Origin: Polytrichum commune
Lineage: Eukaryota > Streptophyta > Polytrichopsida > Polytrichales > Polytrichaceae
Length of the DNA: 64,000 nucleotides
Direction of reading: 5' to 3'
Assembly: GCA_950295325.1 (NCBI GenBank)
Contig: OX485807.1
Coordinates: 40,206,440 to 40,270,439, forward strand
The position numbers were made by a program, and so were the translations under genes. Every line of letters begins with the position of its first letter. The stretch's first letter is position 1. This document shows positions 49,851 through 61,712 of the stretch, one piece after another. A model generated the notes under the pieces. The model was given only the letters and a program-made list of their open reading frames with translations, ran no database searches and had not been told where the DNA came from.

Positions 49851-51523
49851 TCTTTTGTTTAATCCCGTCCAATGTGGATTCATCGGAAAGCATAACCACG
49901 TAAGACCCGTCAACCAGGCTTATAGTCAAAGTTTCCTATGTGCCATTAATTTAGGAGAAGTACTTATGGCTTCTAACATTTCAATTTGAACTAGAAATCC
50001 ACTCATACAAATTGCCCTACCATAGTGACACCAGTGTTGGGCAGGTATTAAAATTGGCATCAAACCCCCGCTAGTTATAAAGGCAGTTCTTTGAATTTGT
50101 AACCGTGGTATTCAAATTTTTCAAATAACCAACTTCATTCATAATTGTGGTTTGAAAATTATTTTTTAATCCAATCAGATAACCTTTTAAAAGATCGCCA
50201 GTTTGTTGTTGTCAGTTCTTTAATGAAAACCACCAGGTTTTTGAATCTTTTCAAATACCTAAGGCCGGAGGTTTTTTTATTGTAAGAATTTTCAAAACCC
50301 CGGAATCAAAAGTTCTTTGCTTCTTAATTGTCTTCGAAAACAGGATTCAAAGGTTAGTAACAAAATCAAATAATAGCCCAACATTGGGTGACACCATACC
50401 CAAAATCCCATGTGATTGCTTGCACACTATCCATTTGATCTTCCTTCTTTAACTTGGTACATTATGTCCATTTTTAACATTATCAAAAGTCCAGTGTTGC
50501 ATGTCTTCCATGCGTGGGCTAGAGCTTCATGGTGTTTAGTGTGTAAACTCATCCATTGCGAAGATGAAACAAAATACAAGATTCTTTGTGGTTGTTATAC
50601 TGATGAATGAAAAAAACCATAATTAGTTGTTATGATATGATCTTGATCGAAAGTAATTTGCATAAGTATTGCAAAAGTCAACCTAATTGCACACGTTAGT
50701 GTAGGTTAGTAGGAATCAATTGGCATGGGACGAAATAAAATCTAGATCCCTAAATCCAAGACTCCAAAGACTAAGGAACTAGAAGTACATCAAGGTGGGG
50801 GTCAAAAAGGCTAATTTCCCATGGCAATGGAGGGTAATGACTTTCATGAGCTTCGGCGAATATCAACTTGCCAGTCCACCAAGACTCGGGACTATCAAAC
50901 GCTACATTCCAACATAGGGGAAAAACCTAATTCCAATGAAGTTGTAGAGGGGGGCAACCCCAACATAAAGTGGCGGTACCTTGTTTTCAACTACATTGTA
51001 AAAGCCAAAACGGCACAACATGTTGATTCTAGAAATTGAATCCACCTTGAACCTTTAGACGAGGGCTAGACTCCCCCACCCTTGACATCCAAGGTGAAAA
51101 CGCACCCAACTAAATCATAGCATGTAGATTTCTTTGCGAAGATTATTGGCCCCCCCAAGCTAGTATCAAAGCCCTAAGCCAATTCTCAATGACCCACTTG
51201 AGATGAATTAACCACAAACCTATGAAGATCAAATTTCCTTACTAGACTCCCTTCACCTTGACAATCATGGTGGGACCTAGCTCAAAGAGGTAGGACCCAG
51301 GTGTCTAGGTTTCACCGAACTTAAAAAGGGGGAACGTTTCTTAAGTCACATTGATTATCCCAATCAGTGCATGCTACCAACTTACTATTCAAACTTACAC
51401 ATATTAGCAATAAACACGATATTCAATATTTTGAGAGAGTGGGATCCTCTCAAAATAATATTGGCCATTTGGACACCTAAAAGTCATGTTAGGTTGATAA
51501 ATACTAGATTATACTTCAGACGT
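49851..51523. other. AT-rich spacer, no gene seen
   Basis: No supported coding region, RNA gene or element. Confidence 0.5.
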
Positions 51524-51888
51524 GTAGTTTCCATTAAAATGAGAGTATGTTAAGCTGGGAAATCGACTCATTTAGGTTGAGTCGACCTAAATGAGGACAA
51601 TATTTTGTCAATTTAAGTTGAGTCGACCTAAATGAGGACATTATGTTGTCAATTTAGGTTGAGTCGACCTAAATGAGGACAATTATGTTAGTCAATTTAG
51701 GTTGAGTCGACCTAAATGAGGTCATTATGTTAGTCAATTTAGGTTGAGTCGACCTAAATGAGGACAATATGTTAGTCAATTTAGGTTGAGTCAACCTAAA
51801 TGAGGACAATATGTTGTCAATTTAGGTTGAGTCGACCTAAATGAGTCGATTTCCCAGCTTAACATACTCTCATTTTAATGGAAACTAC
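51524..51888. mobile_element. 365-bp palindromic element with seven 42-bp internal repeats
   Basis: GTAGTTTCCATTAAAATGAG...AAATCGACTCATTTAGGT at the left is repeated inverted and without mismatch at the right, at least 54 bp. Between the arms, GAGTCGACCTAAATGAGG recurs at 51581, 51622, 51663, 51706, 51748, 51790 (GTCAACC variant) and 51831, spacings 41-43 bp. Each unit is itself near-palindromic around GTCGAC. I found no target duplication. It is a MITE-like or foldback element whose transcript would fold into a long hairpin. Confidence 0.85.
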
Positions 51889-52138
51889 GGCAAAATTTAC
51901 GGCGGAAAATCAAATGTTGTTTTTTTACTTGTACTCTACAACTTTCCAGTGGTTTTCATTTCATTCTTGGATTAATAGTTTGCTTTATGTACTCTCAATT
52001 CACTGGAAAACTCTCATCTTAATGAATATTGTGTTAATAACGTTTCATTCAGGACTTCGAGTTTCATTAACGAAAGTTCAATAAGTTGTTCCAACATCAT
52101 AAAACATGAACGACTTTGATTGGTAAGACATTACATTC

Positions 52139-52661
52139 TCATTCATTGATAGTCATAACATGGCGTAACTCCGAGTAGCAACACGCACTCAAGTGTAAAG
52201 CCCTATCGTCCACGGTGGATGAGGAGTAGTCTCTCACGTAGCCACCAAAGTCTAGCTCACCCCTCGTATATATCCACCTCCTTACATGGTCCGTACGTTT
52301 CTCAGGCGACCAGGTTCCCGGGACACAATAAAGTCCGGCCACCTGCCGAGTTTTATAAACATTCGAGTCGAAAGTCCACTCGCTAGCCTGACGTTTGTGT
52401 TGGTCAAAGTCGGAGAAAATGATATTCAGTGAATCGGAGTCACTGCAGGTGAAGTTGACAACCTTCCGCAATAGGAGACTTCAACCTCCTGGATGAGTCA
52501 TTGTGAACTAGCCGCAAACTTGGAACCTTTTCTTTTTGGGGAGCCACAGTATCGTTCGTCAGTGGAGGCTCCGAAACCGTGTCCAATGTCCTCATGACCC
52601 ACTTGAAATTCAGTACCCAACAAAGGCCGACACACACACACACACATGTATATATATACAT
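52139..52661 (-). CDS. Possible hypothetical gene, divergent from peptide copy 2
   Basis: A minus-strand frame at 52139-52471 contains FDQHKRQASEWTFDSNVYKT, DHVRRWIYTRGELDFGGYVR and SSTVDDRALHLSACCYSELR. Its composition looks like real protein. Its first codon in that frame is TTG, so a start or an upstream exon is missing. The adjoining frame (52440-52661) with PSLRLVHNDSSRRLKS may precede it through a frameshift or intron. I recognise no family. Either a small gene or a relic is possible. Confidence 0.3.
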
Positions 52662-52866
52662 ACATATGAACAGGTCATCTTAAACCTGCGATATCAAGAC
52701 CTTCAATACTTCGATCGCGTTCTTCCCCACCTCGCTTGCTCGCTCGCTCGCTTACTTGAGGAAATTTGATTGTTTCTGCTAGTGGTGGGATTTCAGACGC
52801 ATCTGACAACTTGGCGTCTTCGATTTGAAGGAGGCACTTAGGGTTTGGTGCTCTCGCTTGGGAGAA

Positions 52867-52874
52867 TATAAAAG
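52867..52874 (+). promoter_or_regulatory. Probable TATA box of peptide copy 2
   Basis: TATAAAAG lies about 200 bp before the start codon at 53071, in a suitable position for a core promoter. Confidence 0.5.
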
Positions 52875-53070
52875 CTGCGCAATCAGGTTTGACATACCTT
52901 TACCTTGAAGCGATCAATTGGATCCACTGGTGACCTGCGGGAGACGTGCATCAAATTGAAGGACGAGGGGATTGATCATCCCTAATTTGGAGTTGAAGAT
53001 TCGACCCAAAATAAAACAAAGGGGGATCGAATTGGATCGACATCAGAAATCGTCGTCAACATCTATCAAC

Positions 53071-53388
53071 ATGGCATATTCAAGAGTGATCGTAACCACC
53101 AAGTTCGCAATTCTGGCGATAATTATTGCTCTCATGGCGACCCAGCAGCTCCAAGTTGTGGAGTCGATACGACTAGTGCCGACTGATCCAGGCTGCCAAC
53201 GAGGCCTCGATTTGGGGATGGCCGAATCTTCCGAATCAACTTCAGTGATTCCAAACTCGGAAACTCTATCAGTTGCTCATGGTTCGAGTTCCATGGCAGC
53301 TCACTCGGGGAGCTGGAAGTTGCACATACAGAGCTTGGTGAACAAGGCACCGTCACCACCATCAGGCAACCCAACACATAACCGTTGA
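53071..53388 (+). CDS. Secreted-peptide precursor (family copy 2), 105 residues
   Basis: A single exon. Residues 1-31 form a signal peptide: basic MAYSRVIVTTK, hydrophobic FAILAIIIALMA, then QQLQVVES before IRLVP. A variable serine-rich middle follows, then a conserved block SWKLHIQSLV-NKAPSPPSGNPTHNR at the end. Signal peptide, variable spacer and short proline-rich C-terminus ending in HN is the layout of plant peptide-hormone precursors such as IDA/IDL and CLE. The spacing fits neither exactly, so this may be a separate family. The first ATG in frame was chosen because the homologous copies begin at the same place. AATAAA lies at 53467. Confidence 0.85.
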   Translation: MAYSRVIVTTKFAILAIIIALMATQQLQVVESIRLVPTDPGCQRGLDLGMAESSESTSVIPNSETLSVAHGSSSMAAHSGSWKLHIQSLVNKAPSPPSGNPTHNR

Positions 53389-53466
53389 TAAGTTCGAGTG
53401 ACAGATTAATACAGACTTAGGTAGACATTAGGTTACACCACATTCATTCTTGTACAGATTTGAATC

Positions 53467-53472
53467 AATAAA
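53467..53472 (+). promoter_or_regulatory. Polyadenylation signal of peptide copy 2
   Basis: AATAAA lies 79 bp after the stop codon. Confidence 0.55.
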
Positions 53473-53587
53473 GTTATCCATCATACATACAACAGTATGC
53501 TACGTTACCAAAACTTGCACCGGATTCTAAGTAGGGTGTCTTCACAAAGAAGGCTTCGTCGAAAGTAGAGTAGTAAAACATGTCAGG

Positions 53588-53624
53588 CCCCAGGCCACTG
53601 CAGGCCACTGCAGGCCACCTGGGG
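53588..53624. other. GC-rich hairpin with three 10-bp repeats
   Basis: CCCCAGG pairs with CCTGGGG. The loop holds AGGCCACTGC repeated, and a run of seven T follows. It lies about 200 bp downstream of peptide copy 2. The function is unknown. Confidence 0.6.
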
Positions 53625-54139
53625 TTTTTTTGGGTCTGTCAAAGCTTGAGTGGAAGAACTTGATTGAGGTGATACAGTGGTATTATGTGGCGGGCGTAAT
53701 TATAGGGTCGCTTATCTTAATCAAACATCTACATTTTCATGGTGTGTGGATCTGAGAATTGCACAAGGGGTAATCTTATCGGTGTTTGGCTAGAAAACGT
53801 GGTGCGATAAAGTATAGAGTCCTCTTTAATGTTTCAAAGTGATGATTGTAAAAGTAAATAAGGTTATGGAAATCCATTATGAGAGTACACTAGGTATAGT
53901 TCAAGAACATTCACTAAATATGTGGAATATCCCATGAATATGCAAATTATTTCATAACTTTCTTTAAAATTCCCTTTTATCTCAAGTGGTTCACATCTCA
54001 AAGCCCGCAAGCTATCGTTACCACTCACTACCTTCAGGACCCTCTCTCACAAGTTCAGGTCATGCCCTTATTGGTGAGGGTCGTTAAGGAGCTCAAATGG
54101 CTTCACTAGGACTAGTCGCACTACCCTTCCCTACTCATA
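53625..54139. other. Spacer, no gene seen
   Basis: Nothing recognised. Confidence 0.45.
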
Positions 54140-54594
54140 TAAGTTTCTTGTCCTCTGTGACGGACCCCCGCCTCACCGTCCTAGAATGGAATGTTCATCC
54201 CAAAGTGAGGCCAACAATTGTTTTTCGGGCTAGCAGCTCTGTAGGCCGCTTTTTGTCCGATTGGGATGTTCTTTAAATTGTTGGATATGCCTTGAAAATA
54301 CCTTTCCAACCATAGTTCAATCATCCCCACATGAATAAGGCATGAATTTTAAGTAATTAAAAGATTGTTGTTGCCTCTGGAAGGCAACATGAGGATCCTT
54401 TTCGGATAACCCTCACACTTAGCCTTTATGAGGGTTAGTGTGGTCCCTTAGCACCTCTTTAGCGCCACCCATGCAGTCAGCCACCCCTCCATATGGGTGA
54501 CCATCGCCTCAAGTCGCCTTGCAGGACTTGGCCGTCACCCCAAGGTCCACTCCCTTAAGTGGCATGCTGGATAAGTCCAATTAGGGGCGCGACG
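54140..54594. other. GC-richer repeat-like block of unknown class
   Basis: Base composition differs from the AT-rich surroundings and the text looks like a retroelement LTR or internal fragment, but no ends, coding motif or second copy were found in this window. Confidence 0.3.
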
Positions 54595-54760
54595 ATATCA
54601 TACAGATCTCCCCATTAGTGTTGACTTATTGAACCTACATTAGTAAACAAATTATGAACATGTGGTCCAATTTCTTTGTACCCACGTGTATTTTTGATGT
54701 TTGTTCTTAGATCCACACCTTACGGCACACAAATCTAGGTGTTTGATCAAGATAAATAAC
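54595..54760 (+). repeat. Dispersed repeat R1, 3' half, diverged
   Basis: Contains CAGATCTCCCCATTAGTGTT, GTGGTCCAATTTCTTTG and AAATCTAGGTGTTTGATC, in the R1 order. Confidence 0.6.
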
Positions 54761-57700
54761 CAAATCAAACCCGCTTACCTTAGTATGATCAACGGTTGCA
54801 TGATTGTGTTGTACCATAAATGATTATTCAATATATAAGCATATATATATATATATTGAAATGAATGATCTGATTTCGCCTAAAACATAACTATTCAAAA
54901 CTGAAAGAGAATGCCGACATAGTGTTGAATATTTGGGTAAATGGTCACATCTCTTTGACAATTCCATTACATCAGCTTCATTAGTTACATGCAACAAAGG
55001 TAAACATTTTGGTTATTCATTTGATAATGCTGTTCTAGATCTAATGGTACATCCTTTGTAAATCAAGCCTTAAAATCCTCATAGTACGTTGAGATGAAAC
55101 TATCTTCATTGAAATTTGTGATCAAATCATGAGTGAGTTCAGGAGCGGGTTTATCATGATGATTGGAGCACCGACAACTAGGCGTATTTTGTAAGGGCAC
55201 TACAAGCATATGAAACATGGGCAATTGTCATGCATCGTTGGAAACTTGTCTTATGTCAATGGAAATTTTGCCTAGACTCTTGCAAGGTGTCCATGACCCT
55301 ACTTTGGTTGCCATGGTTACTAAAAAATATAGATGATTTGCAAGCCACGAGCCAACATGAATGGGTTGGGGTTAACTAAGGACTATCCCGGGTAGCAACA
55401 CCCCATATAATGAGCAAGCTGCAAGAGTCATTTGCCAAATGAGGTTTTGAATATTTATTATAAGTTCATAATAAAGCATGAAAATTTTATAATTATAAAA
55501 AATTAATTATAAAAATGCTAGAATAAGGTATAGGGTGCAAGCACGGTAAAGTGGACACCTCCTAATCCATGCCTAGTGTTCAGTGAAAGTGACTGAAAAC
55601 TATACACTAACTTTAATATTTGTGACGAAAAAAACCATGATAGACATTTTTAAAACATAGTAATCTACAAAGCCAAGAAAAGTATGATGACCAAAAAATA
55701 TCCAAGAAAAGTCAATATATTTTAGAAGACGGTTAAGTGTTGTGCAAGTAGGTGATATTGAACAAGTGACTGTTTAAAAAATTTCTAAAGTATGATAATA
55801 TTACATTAAATTGATGGTTTTCCACAAAGTTTGCTGATGATTCCCTCAAGTAGATAATGAATTCAAGGAATATGAAAGAAAAATCCAACTTCAAAATAGT
55901 TAAGGTCATGAAATCCACGTTCAAAACCAGACTCAACCATTTTCTTTTGAGCATCACTTTTAATTATAAATGTTGAAGATCTCAACTTGATTTTCTACAT
56001 TTTAGTATTCAACACAACAACAAAGGTCATCATGAAAAGAAATCCAAATTGAACAACACTTTGTTGCTACTTTTAGGCCTTTGACCAAAACAATTATGGT
56101 TTTAGTATACCGGAGCACTTTTTTGGTTCACTTTACCATACTTGCACCCTCCAACAAGCAAAATTCTTGTTTTTTAGTATTTAAGAAAATCCTACTATAT
56201 CTTAACAAGACATACATAGTGAATTTCCTTACTCTTCTCTTATATTCCATTACCAACGGGATTTACGGAGATCAACTATGCCCCCTATGTGTGTGTGTGT
56301 GTGTTATAGTTAATTACTTTGTAGAATTTGGTACTTTTTAATCAGAGGTAGGAGGCACTCCTGGAATTCCTTTAAGTCCAAGACTGATCTCCTATCTCCT
56401 CCATAGCCTTTACCCACCAAGAAGGGCTTGAATATGATTGAAATGAATATAATTCCATGCCCATGAATATATGCTACAAACTTCTACAAGAGTCCAAAGC
56501 TCGAATAAAACCCACAGTCCCACCTGACCTTTGTCGTGCAGGATCGTGCGTAATTGCCATCGTGCCTGTAAGTTTCACTCAAGAAGTAAAGAAACAAGAT
56601 AGGTACACTAAATATACACTAATTCAAGTCACATGCACAATCTAGTCAAATCTCAAATTTACCGAGGGCTAAATTTGTTACTAAGTGACACTAAATTCAT
56701 GACTAACGTAAGTTCTATGTTCATTTATCATAGATTTCAAGAAAATCAGTGTGCGCTTATGATTAATGCGCACCACATGCTTGTCAATGATTAGTGCCAA
56801 GTGTTGAGATGAACAATGCTTCCTAGACTTCGATCTAAGATCATTTTGGTGGCACTAATTCATAGCGTTAAGGAATTTAGTATCACCTTCACTACTCTCC
56901 CACACTCGCTAATTGGTATATTTAGTGTACTAATCATTTCTGAAATTTCATCCATGCTGCCACTATTTTCATTGTTCTTTGAGGCTCTACTTCCATATTA
57001 TGTCCCATCTATTCAATTTGCAACTTGTAATGGTCCCAAACAGTAAGATTTCATAACCTGATCCGTGGCGTCAATACCGGCTACCTAGCAGAGTGGGACT
57101 CCTTAAAGAACGTTTGATTGCATGAATTGATTCTCCCAGTGCTCACATGCTCCTATGCAGCACTAATTAATGGCAGATTCACGGCAGATTCCGAGCCTTA
57201 TAGTGAAAGTTGTCCATCTACGCTCGAAGCTTGGAAATATGAGCGAGTCCCACCAGGCCATGGTGCCATATATGGCCGATTGTCAACGCAAAAAGGCACC
57301 TCATCAAGTTAGTTAAATTTACTGTAAGCAACATGGTACGGTCTTTGGTTGTACTTTTAACACTGCGTTGCGGCCCTTGAAGAGTCAGTATAAGACTATT
57401 CTGTTATGGAAGAGTAGGCGCAGCTAAGAATGTCTGGAATAATATTAAGCTCCAAGATTTAATGCGCAGCCTTTCAGCCGAGGACGTCTAGTTGGATGCA
57501 TGGGTGATGTCTGCTGTTATGTAACTATAAGTAGGGACACATATGAGCCCACCTAGAATCCGCAAACTACAATACACAATTGATCAGCACGTCCTACTTC
57601 ATTTCGTTGCTATCATTGAATTATTGTCGGTCGGACTCCTCGTCATCACTGTTTCAGTGGCGGCCGGCCAGTACTTCTGCCTACAATTTCAGGGACCAGA

Positions 57701-57978
57701 TCACGCTGGAGTGAAGTTTTCACTTTCGACGAACCACGACACATTAGGTTTGAGGGTGTAGAAAACTCGAACCTTCTTGAATGAGTCAGCCAATATAAGA
57801 TAGATGCAACCATCGAAAGTCGCTTGATCCCCATCAGATCTAGTACTATTTGACGCGACAAACAATCAGCTTGATCTCCACATGGTTTTGACATAACGGA
57901 TTTATTTACATAGCAGCGTACATAACAGGGGTTTCCTGCAGTGCTTGAATTTACATACTGGAAGTGTTTTATATAAGC
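54761..57978. other. Spacer, no gene seen
   Basis: Three kilobases without a supported gene. A TA microsatellite lies near 54842-54859 and a GT run near 56288-56303. Plus-strand frames at 57118-57312 and 57543-57761 have no family match. Confidence 0.45.
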
Positions 57979-58419
57979 GTGACAACGGGATCCAGTTTGG
58001 TTGTAAAATACTCGCAGTTGCGGTGATGATCTTCGTGGTGCTAGGCCACACTAATGCATTTTGACTGCATTAATGTCAACTTATTGAGCACAATAATGTC
58101 ACAAAATATGAAACTTTCTCTCAGTGGACACTTAGAATGTCACAAAGTTGACAAATGAATATGACATCTTAAATCCACTGGATTCCAGTAGTGCCAGCTT
58201 CAACTTGGAGAGTGTATACGACTGACGCCTCTCAATTCTTCAAATGGAAATTCAGCAAGCCCTGATCGAATGGATCAGTTGGAAATTGATGGGAGAGCTA
58301 CTTCGGATTCTGAAGTGGCAGATCATACTGTAACCACAAAATGGGAATTCCAGATTCTACAGAGCTTGGTCAACAAGGCTCCACCATCACCGCAGCCAAA
58401 TTCTCCTCACAATCAGTAG
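57979..58419 (+). pseudogene. Secreted-peptide precursor relic (family copy 3), split by a MITE
   Basis: The position of the start codon in copy 1 is GTG here, a 1-base shift follows, and the signal peptide KILAVAVMIFVVLG is cut by the element at 58049-58193. Beyond it, QLQLGEC-IRLTPLNSSNG continues in the frame expected if the element and one target copy are left out. The rest is open to the stop. It includes TTKWEFQILQSL and ends NKAPPSPQPNSPHNQ, so the C-terminal motif is kept but varied. Loss of the start, the frameshift and the insertion make it a pseudogene. Splicing of the insertion is formally possible but would not restore a start. Confidence 0.75.
58049..58193. mobile_element. 145-bp CACTA-like MITE inside peptide copy 3
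   Basis: Starts CACTAATGCATTTTGACTGC and ends CTGGATTCCAGTAGTG. CCA flanks both sides (58046-58048 and 58194-58196). The reading frame on either side becomes continuous across GGC-CAG-CTT when the element and one CCA are left out, which independently confirms both borders. Confidence 0.88.
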
Positions 58420-60909
58420 ATTTTTTCTTTAAATTACTTCACATCTGGACTATCATTCACAGGAGCTCAGGTTCTTCACCTCTGATCAAATTATAAACGG
58501 GTTATTTGGTTTATTGTACCAACTTAGTCGCATCTGCAAAAAAAAATTGAAGACATTAGGGAGAGGTGATGAAGTTCAGGAGCTTGTGATTGATCAGGTG
58601 CTTAGACATGATAGTTAAGTTAGGCACTGTGATACTATATTAAGTGAACATATTCTTCTCCAATCGCTTATAAGATGACATAATTTGGCACATCATTGAG
58701 CGTATTGAGTTTTTTTGGAAAACTAGATCAAATGTAAGGTAATAAAGATGCTACAACGATGGTAACTTCTATCTTTACAAGGCGTTGTTCGATTCCCAGT
58801 CTCTTGCAATCGAGTAATTGAGCATGTTGGGATGCCAACATCATAACATTACTATGCTCATGAGTTGTGTTCAGCTACTCTGATTTCAAATTTAGTATGA
58901 AGCAATGGGATTCCGACATCTAGAGCCTTCATTCTTCGAATCTACTAGGCCCATGAACACAGCTCATCATCTCAATAATGTTATGACGAAAATTTGATCA
59001 ATGTGCCTTACAAGCAAATAGGCATGATATCTTTGTGTCAAAGGAGATCAAAAGCATTGTTGTTTAATGTATGCATTCAATGGCCCTAAGAAAATGGCAA
59101 GAGTGACCATAAATTTCCAGTTTTTGGGTTTCATTGTCTACTTTACTATGTCTTATTTGTTTGAACCTTTGGCAAAATGAGTCCTTGACCTTCAACATCG
59201 TAATCAACAAACTATTTGAAAATTGGAGTTGATATGTGACCATTGGGATTGACCTAAAAAAAATAAAAATTAATGAATTTCAAAAAGATGAAGAGTCTAT
59301 AGATATAATCAAATGGTTGAACGTAAGCATCTACAGCCATGAGGGGTTGCACTCTTCTTTACAAGTAGCAGCCACATGCATGCGGGACACCTTATTAAAA
59401 ACCCATATATGTAAAATTTTGATGACCAAAAAAAAACACTATATGTACAAATTATAGACTACATAATAGTTTCATGTATACATATATAGCCAATTTTGAA
59501 CTCCTAGAGTAGATTTCCTCAATTTTGTATACCAAATATAGGCAAATGGATAAGATAGGCATGTGTTGTGAAAACATCCGTTTTCAACTGCAATCGGAAA
59601 CGGAGGGTTCAAGCCTTGCAAAATCACCATCTTGGACCAGAGTAAAAAACAAACGATCCTACCCAAAAAAAGAGGGACCAACCTTGAAACCAAGTTCCTC
59701 AAGGTTAGGCACATGTTAAGGCCAAAATGAATTGACCTTGGCCCACCAAACTCATTGAGGGTGCACTATACATAACACGTACGACTATACGTGAATGGCC
59801 AAAAGGGATATTACTTTGAACTTTGGATGTACTACATATGTACATATGCTACACAAATTATAACTCTTTGTTATGTACATGTACGGAGGAAGATATACAA
59901 CATTTGTACTTGTATGGTAGTGTTGCTATGTTAAATCTTGGTTGTGATTGTGGTGTGCGTTTTTTGGAACACACTTCAAGATAAAATCATGTGTAAATAA
60001 ACAAAGTAGACCAAAAGAATCGACTCCAATTAAGGTTTGCTTTGTTGAGAGGGTTTTAAGGATGCATAGAAAGATTGGTTATTGTTGGGTGGAGTATAGG
60101 GATGACTTCATAGACCGTTCATCAAACATGAAGATTGGCTTATGTTGGTATAAAAAAAGGAAACAACAACAAGTGGACATATGATCATGTTGACCATTTG
60201 ATGGTAATATAATAATTTGATGTTGTTACCATTTGATGGTAATAATTTGATAGAAACAATAATTGCATTAGCTTTTATTACATAAATTGCAAGCTTAGAT
60301 GCTTATGAGTTACATTTGGGGGATGAAAATTTTCCTCAACAACTTTATTGATGAATCTTGGGTTTTGCATTATACATATGATAGGCGTTGATTGTTATTC
60401 AAAAGTATATTTGCATACTTATTGTTGATGATTATATACAAATGTAACTCTTTTATGTGTACATATTGTCACTCGTATCTTTATCTTTGAAATTGTATGT
60501 GTATTGCTTAATTTCTACAACAAACACCCAAAAAAACAAAAACTTGTATATAGGGGATTTTTAGATTATGTTGCAAATGCACATGATTCTTGCTTTTAAT
60601 GAAATGTGCACCCATGGGGACCAAATTATGTTTCAAAACCGGTGTTTTTGAACATGCGTGGCCTCCACATGACATATTGAAGTCCATGTTGGGTGACCTT
60701 GACCCAAGTTCAGGAATTGGAGTTGACATTCCAAATGACTAGAAATCAATGCACTAAAATTTCTTAAATGATTAAGATTGATAATGAGAAAGTTGGTGAC
60801 GAAGTTACCAACATCATACTAGAGCAAGTTGACAACCGTTATTGGCAAAAAAACAAAAACAAAAACAAAATAAACACGGTCACATGCAAACAACACGGCT
60901 CCAAACATT
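58420..60909. other. AT-rich spacer, no gene seen
   Basis: No supported coding region, RNA gene or element end. A CAAAA-type run lies near 60848-60870. Confidence 0.5.
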
Positions 60910-61091
60910 AAGCTTGTAAAAACAGCACAATGAATGTATGAAGGGTCTACATTGGGCATTTGGATTCAACAAAGCAATACTTTGGAACCATTTTGGTTGG
61001 GACCATGTTTTACGACGCCATTGTTCTACATGAGTCCAATTGCACGGAGTTATTACATGGACCATTGCGATCCAGTTCATGTGCTTCCCTA

Positions 61092-61297
61092 CACTACAAA
61101 GAAAAAGGAGGGCCAAATGGCAAGACACGTAGAAAATGTGTTGCTAAATACCATGTTTTATGTTGTTTATGTCAAAGTGCTCAAATTAACAAAACAAAAA
61201 CAGGAGGAATTTTGCAACACACCTCCTAAGACTCATTTTGAATGTGTCGACGTAGCCCCCCCCCCCCCCCCCCCCCCTTTGTCCTTGTAAGTTAGTG
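61092..61297. mobile_element. CACTA-like MITE, first duplicate unit
   Basis: Starts CACTACAAAGAAAAAGGAGG. The inverted right end reads CACTAACTTACAAGGACAAA. A run of 22 C (61256-61277) lies just inside the right end. Confidence 0.7.
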
Positions 61298-61502
61298 CTA
61301 AATGACATCTCAAAAATTTGGATGAAATTGCTTGTAAAATTGGCACACCAAATCTACGCGGGGTCTAGATTGGGCATGTAAATTCAACAAAGTAACCATT
61401 TTGTTTGAGACCATATTCTCTCAAACTGTTGCTCCGCCCGAGTCTAACTGTACGGAGACATTGCATGGACCAGAGCAATCCAATTCACGTAGTACGTCCT
61501 TA

Positions 61503-61712
61503 CACTACAAGAAAAAAAGGAGGGCTTGTTGACACACCCCAAATTGCAAGATCGCACGTAGGAAGCGCGTCGCTTAATAGCCATTGTTTATGTTGTTTAT
61601 GTTAAAGTGCTCTTAATCAACGACACAATAAACAGTCCTTGGGAACACACCTCCTACGACTCATTTGGAATGTATCGACTGGTAGCCCCCCCTCCCCTTG
61701 TCCTTGCAAGTG
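61503..61712. mobile_element. CACTA-like MITE, second duplicate unit
   Basis: Starts CACTACAAGAAAAAAAGGAG. The inverted right end reads CACTTGCAAGGACAAGGGGA. The C tract at the same internal place is only eight bases long. Confidence 0.7.

Noticed and set aside
51581-51850. CRISPR-like array of regularly spaced repeats
   Set aside because: The repeats and the sequence between them are both repetitive, the flanks are inverted arms of one element, and the genome is a plant nuclear genome.
52972-53070. N-terminal extension of peptide copy 2 upstream of 53071
   Set aside because: The extended frame begins at TTG, is not hydrophobic and is not shared by the other copies. ATG at 53071 aligns with their starts.
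53071-53388. Assigning the peptide family firmly to IDA or CLE
   Set aside because: The PPSGxPxHN-like end is suggestive, but residue spacing and the preceding SWKL block do not match either consensus well enough.
57543-57761. Hydrophobic 72-codon frame as an alternative first exon for peptide copy 3
   Set aside because: Its hydrophobic stretch does not align with the family signal peptide, whereas KILAVAVMIFVVLG next to the MITE does.
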